Positions 6,807 to 13,123 of a stretch of DNA of 16,359 nt are shown here, one piece after another. The translations under genes and the position numbers were made by a program. The notes beneath the pieces are model-generated. The model did no database searches. It saw nothing but the letters and a program-made list of their open reading frames with translations, and was not told the origin of the DNA. How positions within the stretch are numbered: position 1 is the first letter of the stretch; every line of letters starts with the position of its first letter. Origin of the DNA: Elusimicrobiota bacterium (lineage in GTDB: Bacteria > Elusimicrobiota > Elusimicrobia > UBA1565 > UBA9628); assembly GCA_028717525.1 (NCBI GenBank), contig JAQUNT010000005.1, positions 1 through 16,359 on the forward strand, given 5' to 3'.

Positions 6807-7070
6807 TTAGGGGATGGACTCCATCACGCGCTTGAGCTGCTCTTCGGTGCGGCCCACGATCTCGACGGTCTTCTCGCGGCCGTTGGCGCCGCGCAGGATG
6901 TTGACCCGCCGGGACGGGACTTCGAAGAACTCAGCCAGGTAATTCTTCAGCGTCGCGTTGGCCTTCTCGTCTATTGCCGGGGCCGTGACCTTCACCCGAA
7001 GAACGCTCCCGATGCGGCTCACCACTTCGTTGTCTTCTGCGTTTGGGATGACACGGACTTTGACGATCAT
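6807..7070 (-). CDS. yggU: DUF167 / UPF0235 family protein (YggU-like)
   Basis: 87-residue member of the DUF167 (YggU) family, small basic alpha/beta proteins of unknown biochemical function. Typical family features are the N-terminal VKVRVIPNAEDNEV, VLRVKVTAPAIDEKANATLKNYLAEFF (about 26-52), the VNILRGANGREKTVEI strand and a C-terminal EEQLKRVM helix. The ATG at 7070 is chosen because MIVKVRVIPNA is the usual family start and a strong Shine-Dalgarno (GGGAGGG) precedes it; the frame stays open far upstream, but only as a shadow of yggS. It lies 23 bases after yggS, a common pairing in bacteria, here without the yggT or sepF gene often found between them. A strong terminator follows. Confidence 0.92.
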   Translation of the reverse strand: MIVKVRVIPNAEDNEVVSRIGSVLRVKVTAPAIDEKANATLKNYLAEFFEVPSRRVNILRGANGREKTVEIVGRTEEQLKRVMESIP

Positions 7071-7093
7071 GCAGTACCCTCCCTTTGTGTGAG

Positions 7094-7771
7094 CTAACCG
7101 CCGAAAACGACCGAACCCAGCCGGACCACCGTCGCGCCTTCCTCTACGGCGACCTCGAAGTCGCCGCTCATGCCCATGGACAACTGCGCCCCGGGCCGAT
7201 CTGCGAAAAATCTGTCGAACCATCCGCGCATGCGCCGGAAATGGGGCCGGACCTCTTCCGGGGAGCCCGCCTGCGGCGCGATGGCCATCAGCCCGCGGAC
7301 GTCCAGATGCGCATACGCTTTGAGCTCCTGCAGGAGGCCTTCCAGGCCCTCCGGGGCGACCCCGCCCTGCGTGTCGCGCTCCGTGAGCTTGACCTGGACC
7401 AGGACCGGGAGGCTTTTCCCGACCGGGGCCAGGGCTTTCTCCAGGGCTTCGGCCACGCGCAGGCTGTCCACCGAGTCCACGGCGTCGAAGAGCTCCGCGG
7501 CCCTGCGCGCTTTGTTGGTCTGCAGGTGGCCGATGAGCCGCCAGCGCACGCGCCCGGCGAGTTCGCCCAGCTCGGCTCTCTTCGCCTCGGCGGTCTGGAT
7601 GCGGCTTTCGCCGATTTCGGAGACCAGCCCGGAGTCGATGACCTCGCGGATCTGCTCGGCGGTCGCGTACTTGGTCACGACCACAAGGCCTACGCGGCCT
7701 GGGTCCCGACCGGCCCTTTTGGCCGCGGCGTCCAGGCAATAGCGTATTTTCTTTAAGTTGTCAAGGATCAA
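7094..7771 (-). CDS. yggS: YggS family pyridoxal phosphate homeostasis protein
   Basis: 225-residue PLP-binding protein of the YggS/PLPBP (COG0325) family, a single-domain alanine-racemase-like barrel that holds PLP and affects vitamin B6 and amino-acid balance without known enzyme activity. The PLP lysine is Lys34 in LVVVTKYATAEQI. IGHLQTNK (79-86) and the C-terminal phosphate-binding block SMGMSGDFEVAVEEGATVVRLG (about 198-219), ending in FGG, are family-specific. The TTG at 7771 is the first start codon in the frame and gives the expected N-terminus (ILDNLKKIR). A TGGTATAAT element ends ten bases before it, leaving no room for a Shine-Dalgarno. It is first of a two-gene unit with yggU. Confidence 0.94.
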   Translation of the reverse strand: MILDNLKKIRYCLDAAAKRAGRDPGRVGLVVVTKYATAEQIREVIDSGLVSEIGESRIQTAEAKRAELGELAGRVRWRLIGHLQTNKARRAAELFDAVDSVDSLRVAEALEKALAPVGKSLPVLVQVKLTERDTQGGVAPEGLEGLLQELKAYAHLDVRGLMAIAPQAGSPEEVRPHFRRMRGWFDRFFADRPGAQLSMGMSGDFEVAVEEGATVVRLGSVVFGG

Positions 7772-7781
7772 CTAGAGGGAT

Positions 7782-7790
7782 ATTATACCA
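7782..7790 (-). promoter_or_regulatory. extended -10 promoter of yggS-yggU
   Basis: TGG-TATAAT on the minus strand, a perfect -10 hexamer with the TGn extension, ending ten bases before the TTG start of yggS. The nearest -35 candidate is poor. Predicted transcription starts about 3-4 bases before the start codon. Confidence 0.6.
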
Positions 7791-7830
7791 CAGATTCGCC
7801 CCGGTTTGACGATCTTTCCCGGCCGCCATC

Positions 7831-7871
7831 CCGAAAAGAGAGCGCCCCCGATCCCGAAGGACCGGGGGCGC
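7831..7871 (-). terminator. intrinsic terminator of groES-groEL
   Basis: GC-rich hairpin: a 9-bp perfect stem (7842-7850 with 7863-7871), extended inward to 13 positions with one mismatch around a CGAA loop. On the minus strand it is followed by TCTCTTTTC. It lies 37 bases after the groEL stop. A second, weaker inverted repeat (7878-7884 with 7895-7901) sits between it and the stop. Confidence 0.75.
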
Positions 7872-7908
7872 GGACGTCAGGCCGGCTACGGCTGCGGCCT
7901 GGTGAGGC

Positions 7909-9534
7909 TCAGTACATGTCCCCGCCGTGGCCGTGCGGGCCGCCGGGCATGGCTTCCTTCTTCTCCGGGATGTCCGCGACCAGGACTTCGGTGGTGAGGA
8001 TGGTCCCGACCAAAGACACCGCGTTCTCCAGGGCTGTGCGCGTGACCTTGAGCGGGTCGACGATCCCGGCCTTGAAGAGGTCCACGTACTCGCCGTCGGC
8101 GGCGTTAAGGCCGATGTTGCCGCCGGAGGTTAGGACCTTCTGCACCACCACGGAGCCTTCGAGGCCCGAGTTCTCCGCGATCTGGCGGATGGGGGATTGC
8201 AGGGCCCGGCGCACGATCTGCCCGCCGGTGGTCTCATCCAGATCGCCGCCGGTGAACTTCTCCAGGGCCAAGGCCGCGCGCAGCAGCGCCACGCCGCCGC
8301 CCGCGATCATGCCCTCTTCCACGCCCGCGCGGGTCGCGTTGGAGGCGTCCTCGACCTTGGCCTTCTTGGCCTTCATCTCGGTCTCGGTGGCCGCCCCGAC
8401 GTTGATGACCGCCACGCCGCCGGAGAGCTTGGCCAGCCGCTCCTGGAGCTTCTCCTTGTCGTAGTCGGAGGTCGTCTCCTCGATCTGCTTGCGGATGGAC
8501 TCGGCGCGCTTCTTGATCTCGGACTTGTCGCCGTCGCCGTTGACGATGGTGGTGTTCTCTTTGTCGATGACCACGCGCTTGGCGCCGCCCAGCATGTCCA
8601 TGGTGACCTTCTCGAGCTTGTGCCCGAGCTCTTCGCTGACGACTTGGCCGCCGGTGAGGACCGCGATGTCCTGGAGCATCTCCTTGCGCCGGTCGCCGAA
8701 GCCCGGGGCCTTCACGGCCGCGGCCTTGATGGTGCCGCGCAGCTTGTTGACCACGAGGGTCGCCAAGGCTTCGCCGTCCACGTCCTCGGCCAGGAGGATG
8801 AAGGACTTGCCGGACTGCACGACCTTCTCCAGGATGGGCAGCAGGTCCTGCATGGAGGAGACCTTCTTGTCCGTGATGAGGATGGCGGGGTTCTCCAGGA
8901 CCGTCTCCATGCGCTCGGAGTCGGTGATGAAGTAGGGCGAGATGTAGCCCCGGTCGAACTGCATGCCTTCCACGACCTCGAGGGTGGTCTCGGCGGACTT
9001 GCCTTCCTCGACCGTGATCACGCCCTCATGCCCGACCTTCTCCAGGGCCTGGGCGATGAGGTCGCCGATGACCCGGTCGTTGGAGGAGATGGTGGCCACC
9101 TGGGCCTTCTCTTCCTTGGTCTTGACCGGCTTGGTGTTCTTCTTGAGCTCCTTGACCACGAGCTCGAGGGCCTTGTGCATGCCCCGCTCGATGGCCTTGG
9201 CGTTGGCGCCGGCCGTGATGTTCTTGATGCCCTCGTTGAGGAGGGACTGGGTCAGGACGATGGCCGTGGTGGTGCCGTCGCCGGCCACGTCGTTGGTCTT
9301 GGAGGCCACCTCGCGGGCGAGTTGGGCGCCCATGTTCTCGTAAGGGTTTTCCAGCTCGATGTCCTTGGCGATGGTGACTCCGTCGTCCAGAACGGACGGG
9401 GACCCGAATTTCTTCTCCAGGATCACGGAGCGGCCGCGGGGGCCGAGGGTGATCTTGGTGGCGTTGGCGAGCTTCTCCACGCCGGTCTTGAGGTGCTTGC
9501 GCGCCTCGTCTCCATATGCGATCTGCTTAGCCAT
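7909..9534 (-). CDS. groEL: chaperonin GroEL (Hsp60)
   Basis: 541-residue group I chaperonin forming the double-ring ATP-driven folding cage with GroES in the cytoplasm. All core regions are present: [20 protein letters not shown] (about 42-61), the ATP-binding GDGTTTA with Asp86 (85-91), the apical segment, the [15 protein letters not shown] helix, [20 protein letters not shown], and the signature [16 protein letters not shown]. The C-terminal tail ends [11 protein letters not shown] instead of the usual run of GGM repeats, so the floppy tail facing the cavity is short and histidine-bearing. The ATG at 9534 has a GAGAGGT Shine-Dalgarno about nine bases away. It lies 38 bases after groES with no clear promoter between, so the two are co-transcribed. 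Followed by an intrinsic terminator. Confidence 0.99.
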   Translation of the reverse strand: MAKQIAYGDEARKHLKTGVEKLANATKITLGPRGRSVILEKKFGSPSVLDDGVTIAKDIELENPYENMGAQLAREVASKTNDVAGDGTTTAIVLTQSLLNEGIKNITAGANAKAIERGMHKALELVVKELKKNTKPVKTKEEKAQVATISSNDRVIGDLIAQALEKVGHEGVITVEEGKSAETTLEVVEGMQFDRGYISPYFITDSERMETVLENPAILITDKKVSSMQDLLPILEKVVQSGKSFILLAEDVDGEALATLVVNKLRGTIKAAAVKAPGFGDRRKEMLQDIAVLTGGQVVSEELGHKLEKVTMDMLGGAKRVVIDKENTTIVNGDGDKSEIKKRAESIRKQIEETTSDYDKEKLQERLAKLSGGVAVINVGAATETEMKAKKAKVEDASNATRAGVEEGMIAGGGVALLRAALALEKFTGGDLDETTGGQIVRRALQSPIRQIAENSGLEGSVVVQKVLTSGGNIGLNAADGEYVDLFKAGIVDPLKVTRTALENAVSLVGTILTTEVLVADIPEKKEAMPGGPHGHGGDMY

Positions 9535-9572
9535 GTTGTTGTTTACCTCTCTGAGTGACTATATAAAGGATC

Positions 9573-9884
9573 TTACTTGAGGATGCCGAGGATGTCGTCC
9601 TGATGCATGATCAGGTGCTCGACATCGTCGATCTTGATCTCGTTGCCCGAGTACTTGCCGTATAGGATGCGGTCTCCCGGCTTGACGTCCATGGGCAGGA
9701 CCTTGCCGTCCTCGGTCACCTTGCCTTTCCCAACCGCGACCACTTCGCCTTCCTGGGGCTTCTCCTTGGCGGTGTCGGGGATGATGATGCTCCCCCGCTT
9801 GGTCTCCTTCTGCTCGATCGGCTTGACCAGAACGCGGTCGCCGAGGGGCTGGATCTTCACTTTGGACAGTGTTGCTTCGGCCAT
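9573..9884 (-). CDS. groES: co-chaperonin GroES (Hsp10)
   Basis: 103-residue co-chaperonin that caps GroEL as a heptameric lid. It shows the N-terminal [12 protein letters not shown] strand (about 11-22), the mobile loop with the hydrophobic triplet [15 protein letters not shown] (32-46), VVAVGKGK and [15 protein letters not shown] (69-83), and the final DDILGIL. It is slightly longer than the usual 95-97 because of an N-terminal AEATLSKV lead; the ATG at 9884 is supported by a GGAGGT Shine-Dalgarno eight bases away. It is first gene of groES-groEL. The upstream 120 bases hold a sigma-70-like promoter, a second possible -10, a CIRCE half-site and a 20-base dyad, so heat or stress regulation is likely. 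Confidence 0.98.
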   Translation of the reverse strand: MAEATLSKVKIQPLGDRVLVKPIEQKETKRGSIIIPDTAKEKPQEGEVVAVGKGKVTEDGKVLPMDVKPGDRILYGKYSGNEIKIDDVEHLIMHQDDILGILK

Positions 9885-9920
9885 GTTGCGTTACCTCCGG
9901 ACTCTCTGCATGTGATCTGC

Positions 9921-9940
9921 GAGTGTCAGAACTGGCACTC
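9921..9940. promoter_or_regulatory. 20-base near-perfect dyad in the groES leader
   Basis: Plus strand GAGTG-T-CAG-AA-CTG-G-CACTC: both outer five-base arms and both inner three-base arms match, leaving a two-base centre. It is too tight for an RNA hairpin loop and fits a protein-binding dyad. It lies about 17-37 bases downstream of the predicted start site and before the groES Shine-Dalgarno. It reuses the GAGTG/CACTC core of CIRCE but in opposite order. Confidence 0.45.
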
Positions 9941-9956
9941 CGCTTTGTTGTCTGCT

Positions 9957-9986
9957 ATTTTAGCATGAGTGTTCCAAAGCTGTCAA
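9957..9986 (-). promoter_or_regulatory. sigma-70-like promoter of groES-groEL
   Basis: Consensus TTGACA at 9986-9981 and TAAAAT at 9962-9957 on the minus strand, spaced by 18 bases. The predicted start at about 9950 gives a leader of about 65 bases. A second perfect TATAAT (10011-10006) further upstream runs directly into the CIRCE half-site but lacks a -35. Confidence 0.65.
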
Positions 9987-10006
9987 TCCAATTGTGGGAG
10001 TGCTAA
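9980..10006. promoter_or_regulatory. degenerate CIRCE-like operator (one perfect half-site)
   Basis: The HrcA operator CIRCE is TTAGCACTC-N9-GAGTGCTAA. Plus strand 9998-10006 is an exact GAGTGCTAA. Nine bases before it, at 9980-9988, is CTGTCAATC, which matches the other arm at only five of nine positions and contains the -35 hexamer of the groES promoter. A further GAGTG lies at 9967-9971. HrcA-type repression is inferred; hrcA is not in the window. Confidence 0.45.
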
Positions 10007-10015
10007 TTATAAAGG

Positions 10016-10043
10016 AAGGCCGGATTCCGCGCCTGCGGCGCGG
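10016..10043 (-). terminator. weak candidate terminator after the coiled-coil gene
   Basis: CCGCGCC at 10027-10033 pairs with GGCGCGG at 10037-10043 across a three-base loop. The minus-strand sequence after it is only moderately T-rich (CCTTCCTTT). It lies 16 bases after the coiled-coil stop and before the groES promoter, the right place for a terminator, but the T-tract is poor. Confidence 0.35.
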
Positions 10044-10058
10044 CAGGTCCAGTCCAGG

Positions 10059-10847
10059 TCAGGCCTGTCGGCCGGCGGCCTCGTCGATGAGGCGCTTGAG
10101 CTTGATGAGGAACTCCCGCAGCTCCTGGCGCAGCAGGGCCACGTCGGAGCCGGTATGCTCCTGGAACTCGACCACCCGCTCCTGATAGGACGAGGACTGG
10201 CGCCGCAGTTCCGAGATGGTGGCCTGGGCCGCGGCCCACTCAGCTTTGAGGCGCTGCAGCTCGGGCTCGGCCTCGGCGAGGCGGCGGCGCGCCTCCAGGG
10301 CATCGCGCGCAGACTCGGCGCCGCGCACAGCGGCCTGGCGCAGGTCCGCCTCCAGGGCCTGGCTGCGGACCTCCAGGCGCTCGCGGGCCTTCTCCGCGGA
10401 GACCTGGTCGCGGCCCAGCTCACGGATGCGGTCCTCCAGGAGGCGGAGCTTCTCCTGGAGGCCTGCCGCGGCGTGCTCGTGGGCCTCCTGCAGGCGCAGG
10501 AGCCTGGCCTCCAGCTCCTCTCGGGCCAGCCGGGCTTCCTCCTGGCGCTGCCGCAACTGCGCGTTCTCCTGCCTCGCCAGCGCGAGCTCTGACTTCAAGG
10601 CGGCCTTCTCCTCGGATCTGGCCTCCGGGCCTGCGGAGGTCGCCGGGCTGGCAGGCGCGGCCGGCTCTGCCGGCTCGGGAACCGGCGGCGGAGCCGGCGA
10701 GCCCAGCTCCGATTGCCACCAGGAGGAGAACGCGGCTTGGGCGCGGCGGCCGGCCTCCCGGCTGGGCGCGGGGGACTTGGCGGCCAAGGCGTCGATCTCG
10801 CGCTTGAAGTCGTCGAGCCAGGCTTGGTAGGGGTCCGCTTCGGGCAT
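10059..10847 (-). CDS. hypothetical coiled-coil protein
   Basis: 262-residue protein I do not recognise. The N-terminus (1-48) is a short, mixed-charge region with aromatic residues (YQAWLDDFKREIDALAAK, then FSSWWQSEL). A Pro/Ala-rich linker follows at 49-76. Residues about 78-228 are almost pure heptad-like Glu/Arg/Leu/Ala sequence, a long coiled coil. It ends in a helical QELREFLIKLKRLIDEAAGR. There is no signal peptide or membrane segment, so it is probably cytoplasmic and filamentous or scaffold-like. The ATG at 10847 follows a TTGAAA-17-TATGCT promoter whose -10 ends eight bases before it, leaving no Shine-Dalgarno. It lies between an exported TPR gene and groES on the same strand. The conserved-looking N-terminal helix could be a docking segment; function unknown. 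Confidence 0.75.
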   Translation of the reverse strand: MPEADPYQAWLDDFKREIDALAAKSPAPSREAGRRAQAAFSSWWQSELGSPAPPPVPEPAEPAAPASPATSAGPEARSEEKAALKSELALARQENAQLRQRQEEARLAREELEARLLRLQEAHEHAAAGLQEKLRLLEDRIRELGRDQVSAEKARERLEVRSQALEADLRQAAVRGAESARDALEARRRLAEAEPELQRLKAEWAAAQATISELRRQSSSYQERVVEFQEHTGSDVALLRQELREFLIKLKRLIDEAAGRQA

Positions 10848-10855
10848 GCGCCCAA

Positions 10856-10884
10856 AGCATAGCGGGCGGAGGTTAAATTTTCAA
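10856..10884 (-). promoter_or_regulatory. promoter of the coiled-coil gene
   Basis: TTGAAA (10884-10879), 17 bases, TATGCT (10861-10856) on the minus strand, eight bases before the ATG at 10847. It fills the 41-base gap after the upstream TPR gene and starts just past its stop codon. The geometry predicts almost no 5' leader. Confidence 0.5.
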
Positions 10885-10888
10885 GGCT

Positions 10889-12049
10889 TCACGGCTGGAG
10901 CTGGCGGAGGATCTCCTCGTAGGTGGCGACCGCCTTGAGCCCGCGCTTGGCCCGCTTCTGGGAATCGAAGAAGTCGGGGCGCTCCGTGACGAAGGTGTAG
11001 TCGTGGCGAGCCTCCGTGCGCCGGCCGAGCATGTCCAGGGCCTGGGCTCGGCGCAGGTGGCAGTGGGTGACCGTGGCCTTCCGGGGCTCGGGCGCGGTCT
11101 CGATGCAGCGGTCGAAGACATCCACCGCCTTGGCGAAATCCTTGGCGCCCAGATAGGCCTCCCCTAGATAGAGGTCGAAGAGGCTGGCGTGCGGCTTGGT
11201 GTAGGCTATCGCGCGGACCCGGGGCGCCAGGAACTCGCCGAAGGCGATGGCCCCGTTCCAGTCCTGGGCGTTGATGCGCGTCCCCACCTCCATCAGGAGG
11301 AAGAACAGGTTCTCCGGCTTCCGGCGGCGCAGGTCCAGGATGATCTCCAGGGCCTTCTCGGGCTGCTTCTCGTAGGCGCTCAGGATGCCCACCAGGAAGA
11401 TCTTGGCCTCGGTGACGCTGTAGTGGCCCTTGGTCAAGGTGGTCTCGATGTAGCGCAGGCCCCGCTTCTTGTCCCCGCGCACGATGAGGTTGGCCACGAA
11501 CTTCACGATGGTCGGCAGGGTGTCCGAGTAGTAGTCGTACATCCCCATGCCCAGGTAGGCGTCGGCGTAATCGGGGTCGAGCTCCACGGTGCGCTTGAGG
11601 AACTTGTAGCCTTTGAACCCGAGGTTGGCCGCGCGCACCCATTTGTACTTGAGGAGGTACCAGCGCCCCTTCATGCCGTAGCAGGCTCCCAGGTAGAAGT
11701 TCGCCTCCGGGTCGTTGTGGTTCTTGTCGAACATCTTCTGGGCGCGGGCCAGAGCCTGGTCCATGATCTTGTTGAACTTCGGCTCCAGGGCGTCGACCGT
11801 GCCGGGCACGTCCGCGTTCTGGGAGTACTCCAGCCACTGCAAGGAAGCCAGGAAGAACGGCCCGACCGGGTTCTCCGGCTCCAGCTGCCCCGCCTCGGTG
11901 AAGAGGGCGGCGGCGCGCTCGAAGTCCATCCCGTACGCGGCGTCGAGGCCCTGCAGGATGAGCTTGTCGGTCTCGGGCCGGACGGCGTGCGCCGCGGGGG
12001 TCAGGGCCAGGGCCAGGGCCAGCGCCGTCAGCAGCAGGTGGTTCTTCAA
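10889..12049 (-). CDS. exported tetratricopeptide-repeat protein
   Basis: 386-residue protein with a clear Sec signal peptide (KNHLLLTALALALALTPAAHA, cleavage after about residue 22), so periplasmic or envelope-located. The mature part is helical repeats: TPR-like units near 28-60 (AAYGMDFERAAALFTEAGQLEPENP), 115-160 (ending TVELDPDYADAYLGMG), 228-250, 290-320 (LGEAYLGAKDFAKAVDVFDRCIETAP) and 328-355. The central YGMKGRWYLLKYKWVRAA and MYDYYSDTLP segments are rich in aromatics and look family-specific. No catalytic motif is seen; TPRs usually bind protein partners. The TTG at 12049 is the first start in the frame, puts Lys next to it as in a normal signal peptide, and lies nine bases after a TGGTATAAT element. 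It is transcribed separately from the neighbouring TPR gene. Confidence 0.82.
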   Translation of the reverse strand: MKNHLLLTALALALALTPAAHAVRPETDKLILQGLDAAYGMDFERAAALFTEAGQLEPENPVGPFFLASLQWLEYSQNADVPGTVDALEPKFNKIMDQALARAQKMFDKNHNDPEANFYLGACYGMKGRWYLLKYKWVRAANLGFKGYKFLKRTVELDPDYADAYLGMGMYDYYSDTLPTIVKFVANLIVRGDKKRGLRYIETTLTKGHYSVTEAKIFLVGILSAYEKQPEKALEIILDLRRRKPENLFFLLMEVGTRINAQDWNGAIAFGEFLAPRVRAIAYTKPHASLFDLYLGEAYLGAKDFAKAVDVFDRCIETAPEPRKATVTHCHLRRAQALDMLGRRTEARHDYTFVTERPDFFDSQKRAKRGLKAVATYEEILRQLQP

Positions 12050-12058
12050 GGCGGAGCG

Positions 12059-12067
12059 ATTATACCA
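12059..12067 (-). promoter_or_regulatory. extended -10 promoter of the exported TPR gene
   Basis: TGG-TATAAT on the minus strand, the same nonamer as before yggS, ending nine bases before the TTG at 12049. No -35 hexamer is visible in the GC-rich sequence upstream. It sits in the 44-base gap after the preceding operon. Confidence 0.6.
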
Positions 12068-12093
12068 AATGGGCGCGGAGCGCGGCCGCCGGC

Positions 12094-13119
12094 CTAGGAG
12101 CCGTAGATGCGGTCTCCTGGGTCGCTCGACGGGCTGGGCAGCGCGCGGCGCCTGGGCTTCTTGGGCGGCTTGGCCGGGGCGGGCCGGGGTTCGGGAGGCG
12201 GCGGCGCCGAGAGCGACTGGACCCTGCGGCAGCAGCGCGGCTCGCCGTGGCGGCAGCCGGCCTCGTAGTCGGCCCGGGCCCCGGCCGCCTCCCCCCGGGC
12301 TTCTCGGAGCCGGCCGCGGCCGTAGTAGGCGCGGCCGGCCTCGGCCTGGCGTTCGTCGATGTCCACGGGACGGGCGCGGCCGCGGGCCAGGTCCTGGAGG
12401 AGCTCTTCGTGCCGGGGCAGGGCCCGGTCGTAGTCCGCCCGAGCCCCGAGTTCGTCACCGTGCGCCAGCCGGCACCGCGCGCGCTCCGTCAGGACGTCGG
12501 CGTCTCGGCCGCGGGCCAGGGCTTCGGCGGCGTCGAGGCTCTCGCGGGCGCGGCTCAGGCTCCGTTCGGCCAGCCAGGCCCGGCCGAGCCCCAGTTCGGG
12601 GCGGGGATCCGAGGGCTCGAGTCGGCGCGCCCGCTCGAAGGAGGCGCGGGCCTCGGCGGCGCGGCCGGCCAGGATCTGCGCGCGGCCCAGGGCCAGCAGG
12701 CCCTCCGCGTCCTCCGGCCTGAGCGCCGCGTATTCCTCCAAGGCCCGCGCGGCGTCGGCGGCGCGGCGGGTGGAAGGCTCCTCCGCCATCAGCGTCTGGT
12801 GCAGGAGGATGCGGCCGCGCAGGAACAGGGCGCGCGCGTTGTTGAGGTCCCCCTCCAGGGCCTGGGCCAGGTCCGGCAGGGCCCGGGCGAAGTCGCCGGC
12901 ATCGTAGCGGGCCTCCCCGCGGCCGAAGTAGCACGCGGCCAGCAGGCCGGGGCCGTGGCTGGGCGTCCAGGCGGCGATGGCGCGCGCGAAGTACTCGACG
13001 CGCTCCTCGGGTTCCTGGCGGCTTCCGGCCTTGCGCACCAGCGCCAGGAAGTCGTCGCCCGCCCAGGCCGGAGCCAAGCCCGCGGCCAGCGCCAGGGTCG
13101 CCAGAGCGGAGGCTAGCAT
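12094..13119 (-). CDS. exported TPR protein with basic-proline C-terminus
   Basis: 341-residue protein with an N-terminal signal peptide (LASALATLALAAGLAPAWA, cleavage near residue 20). About six degenerate TPR units cover 30-290: CYFGRGEARYDAGDFARALPDLAQAL (63-88), ALEEYAALRPEDAEGLLALGRAQILAGRAAEARASFERARRLEPSD (126-171), and YYGRGRLREARGEAAGARADYEAGC (265-289). A cysteine cluster CRHGEPRCC (289-297) closes the last repeat. The tail (305-341) is Pro/Lys/Arg-rich and disordered (PPPPEPRPAPAKPPKKPRRR). It is an exported scaffold or adaptor by appearance; no enzyme motif is seen. The ATG at 13119 follows the LOG gene stop by four bases, so it is the last gene of the TRAP-LOG operon. Extremely GC-rich codons give long open shadows on the other strand. 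Confidence 0.78.
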   Translation of the reverse strand: MLASALATLALAAGLAPAWAGDDFLALVRKAGSRQEPEERVEYFARAIAAWTPSHGPGLLAACYFGRGEARYDAGDFARALPDLAQALEGDLNNARALFLRGRILLHQTLMAEEPSTRRAADAARALEEYAALRPEDAEGLLALGRAQILAGRAAEARASFERARRLEPSDPRPELGLGRAWLAERSLSRARESLDAAEALARGRDADVLTERARCRLAHGDELGARADYDRALPRHEELLQDLARGRARPVDIDERQAEAGRAYYGRGRLREARGEAAGARADYEAGCRHGEPRCCRRVQSLSAPPPPEPRPAPAKPPKKPRRRALPSPSSDPGDRIYGS

Positions 13120-13123
13120 GGCC

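Noticed and set aside
5556..7097. 513-codon plus-strand open frame across cutA, mtnA and yggU
   Set aside because: It runs antisense through three well-recognised genes and their intergenic terminator; no recognisable domain.
7071..7739. 310-residue extension of yggU through yggS
   Set aside because: The extension is a frame-shifted shadow of yggS; ATG 7070 has a strong Shine-Dalgarno and the family N-terminus.
7805..7810. TTTGAC on the plus strand near 7805 as a promoter
   Set aside because: It points away from yggS towards the groEL end, where no plus-strand gene exists, and lacks a -10 at proper distance.
8197..9558. 453-codon open frame antisense to groEL, and shorter ones at 7916-8464 and 8489-8935
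   Set aside because: They mirror groEL codons with strong third-base GC bias and give low-complexity Gly/Leu/His sequence with no domain; groEL is unmistakable on the other strand.
9980..10006. Canonical CIRCE element
   Set aside because: Only one arm is intact; the other matches at five of nine positions, so it is reported as CIRCE-like, not as a true CIRCE.
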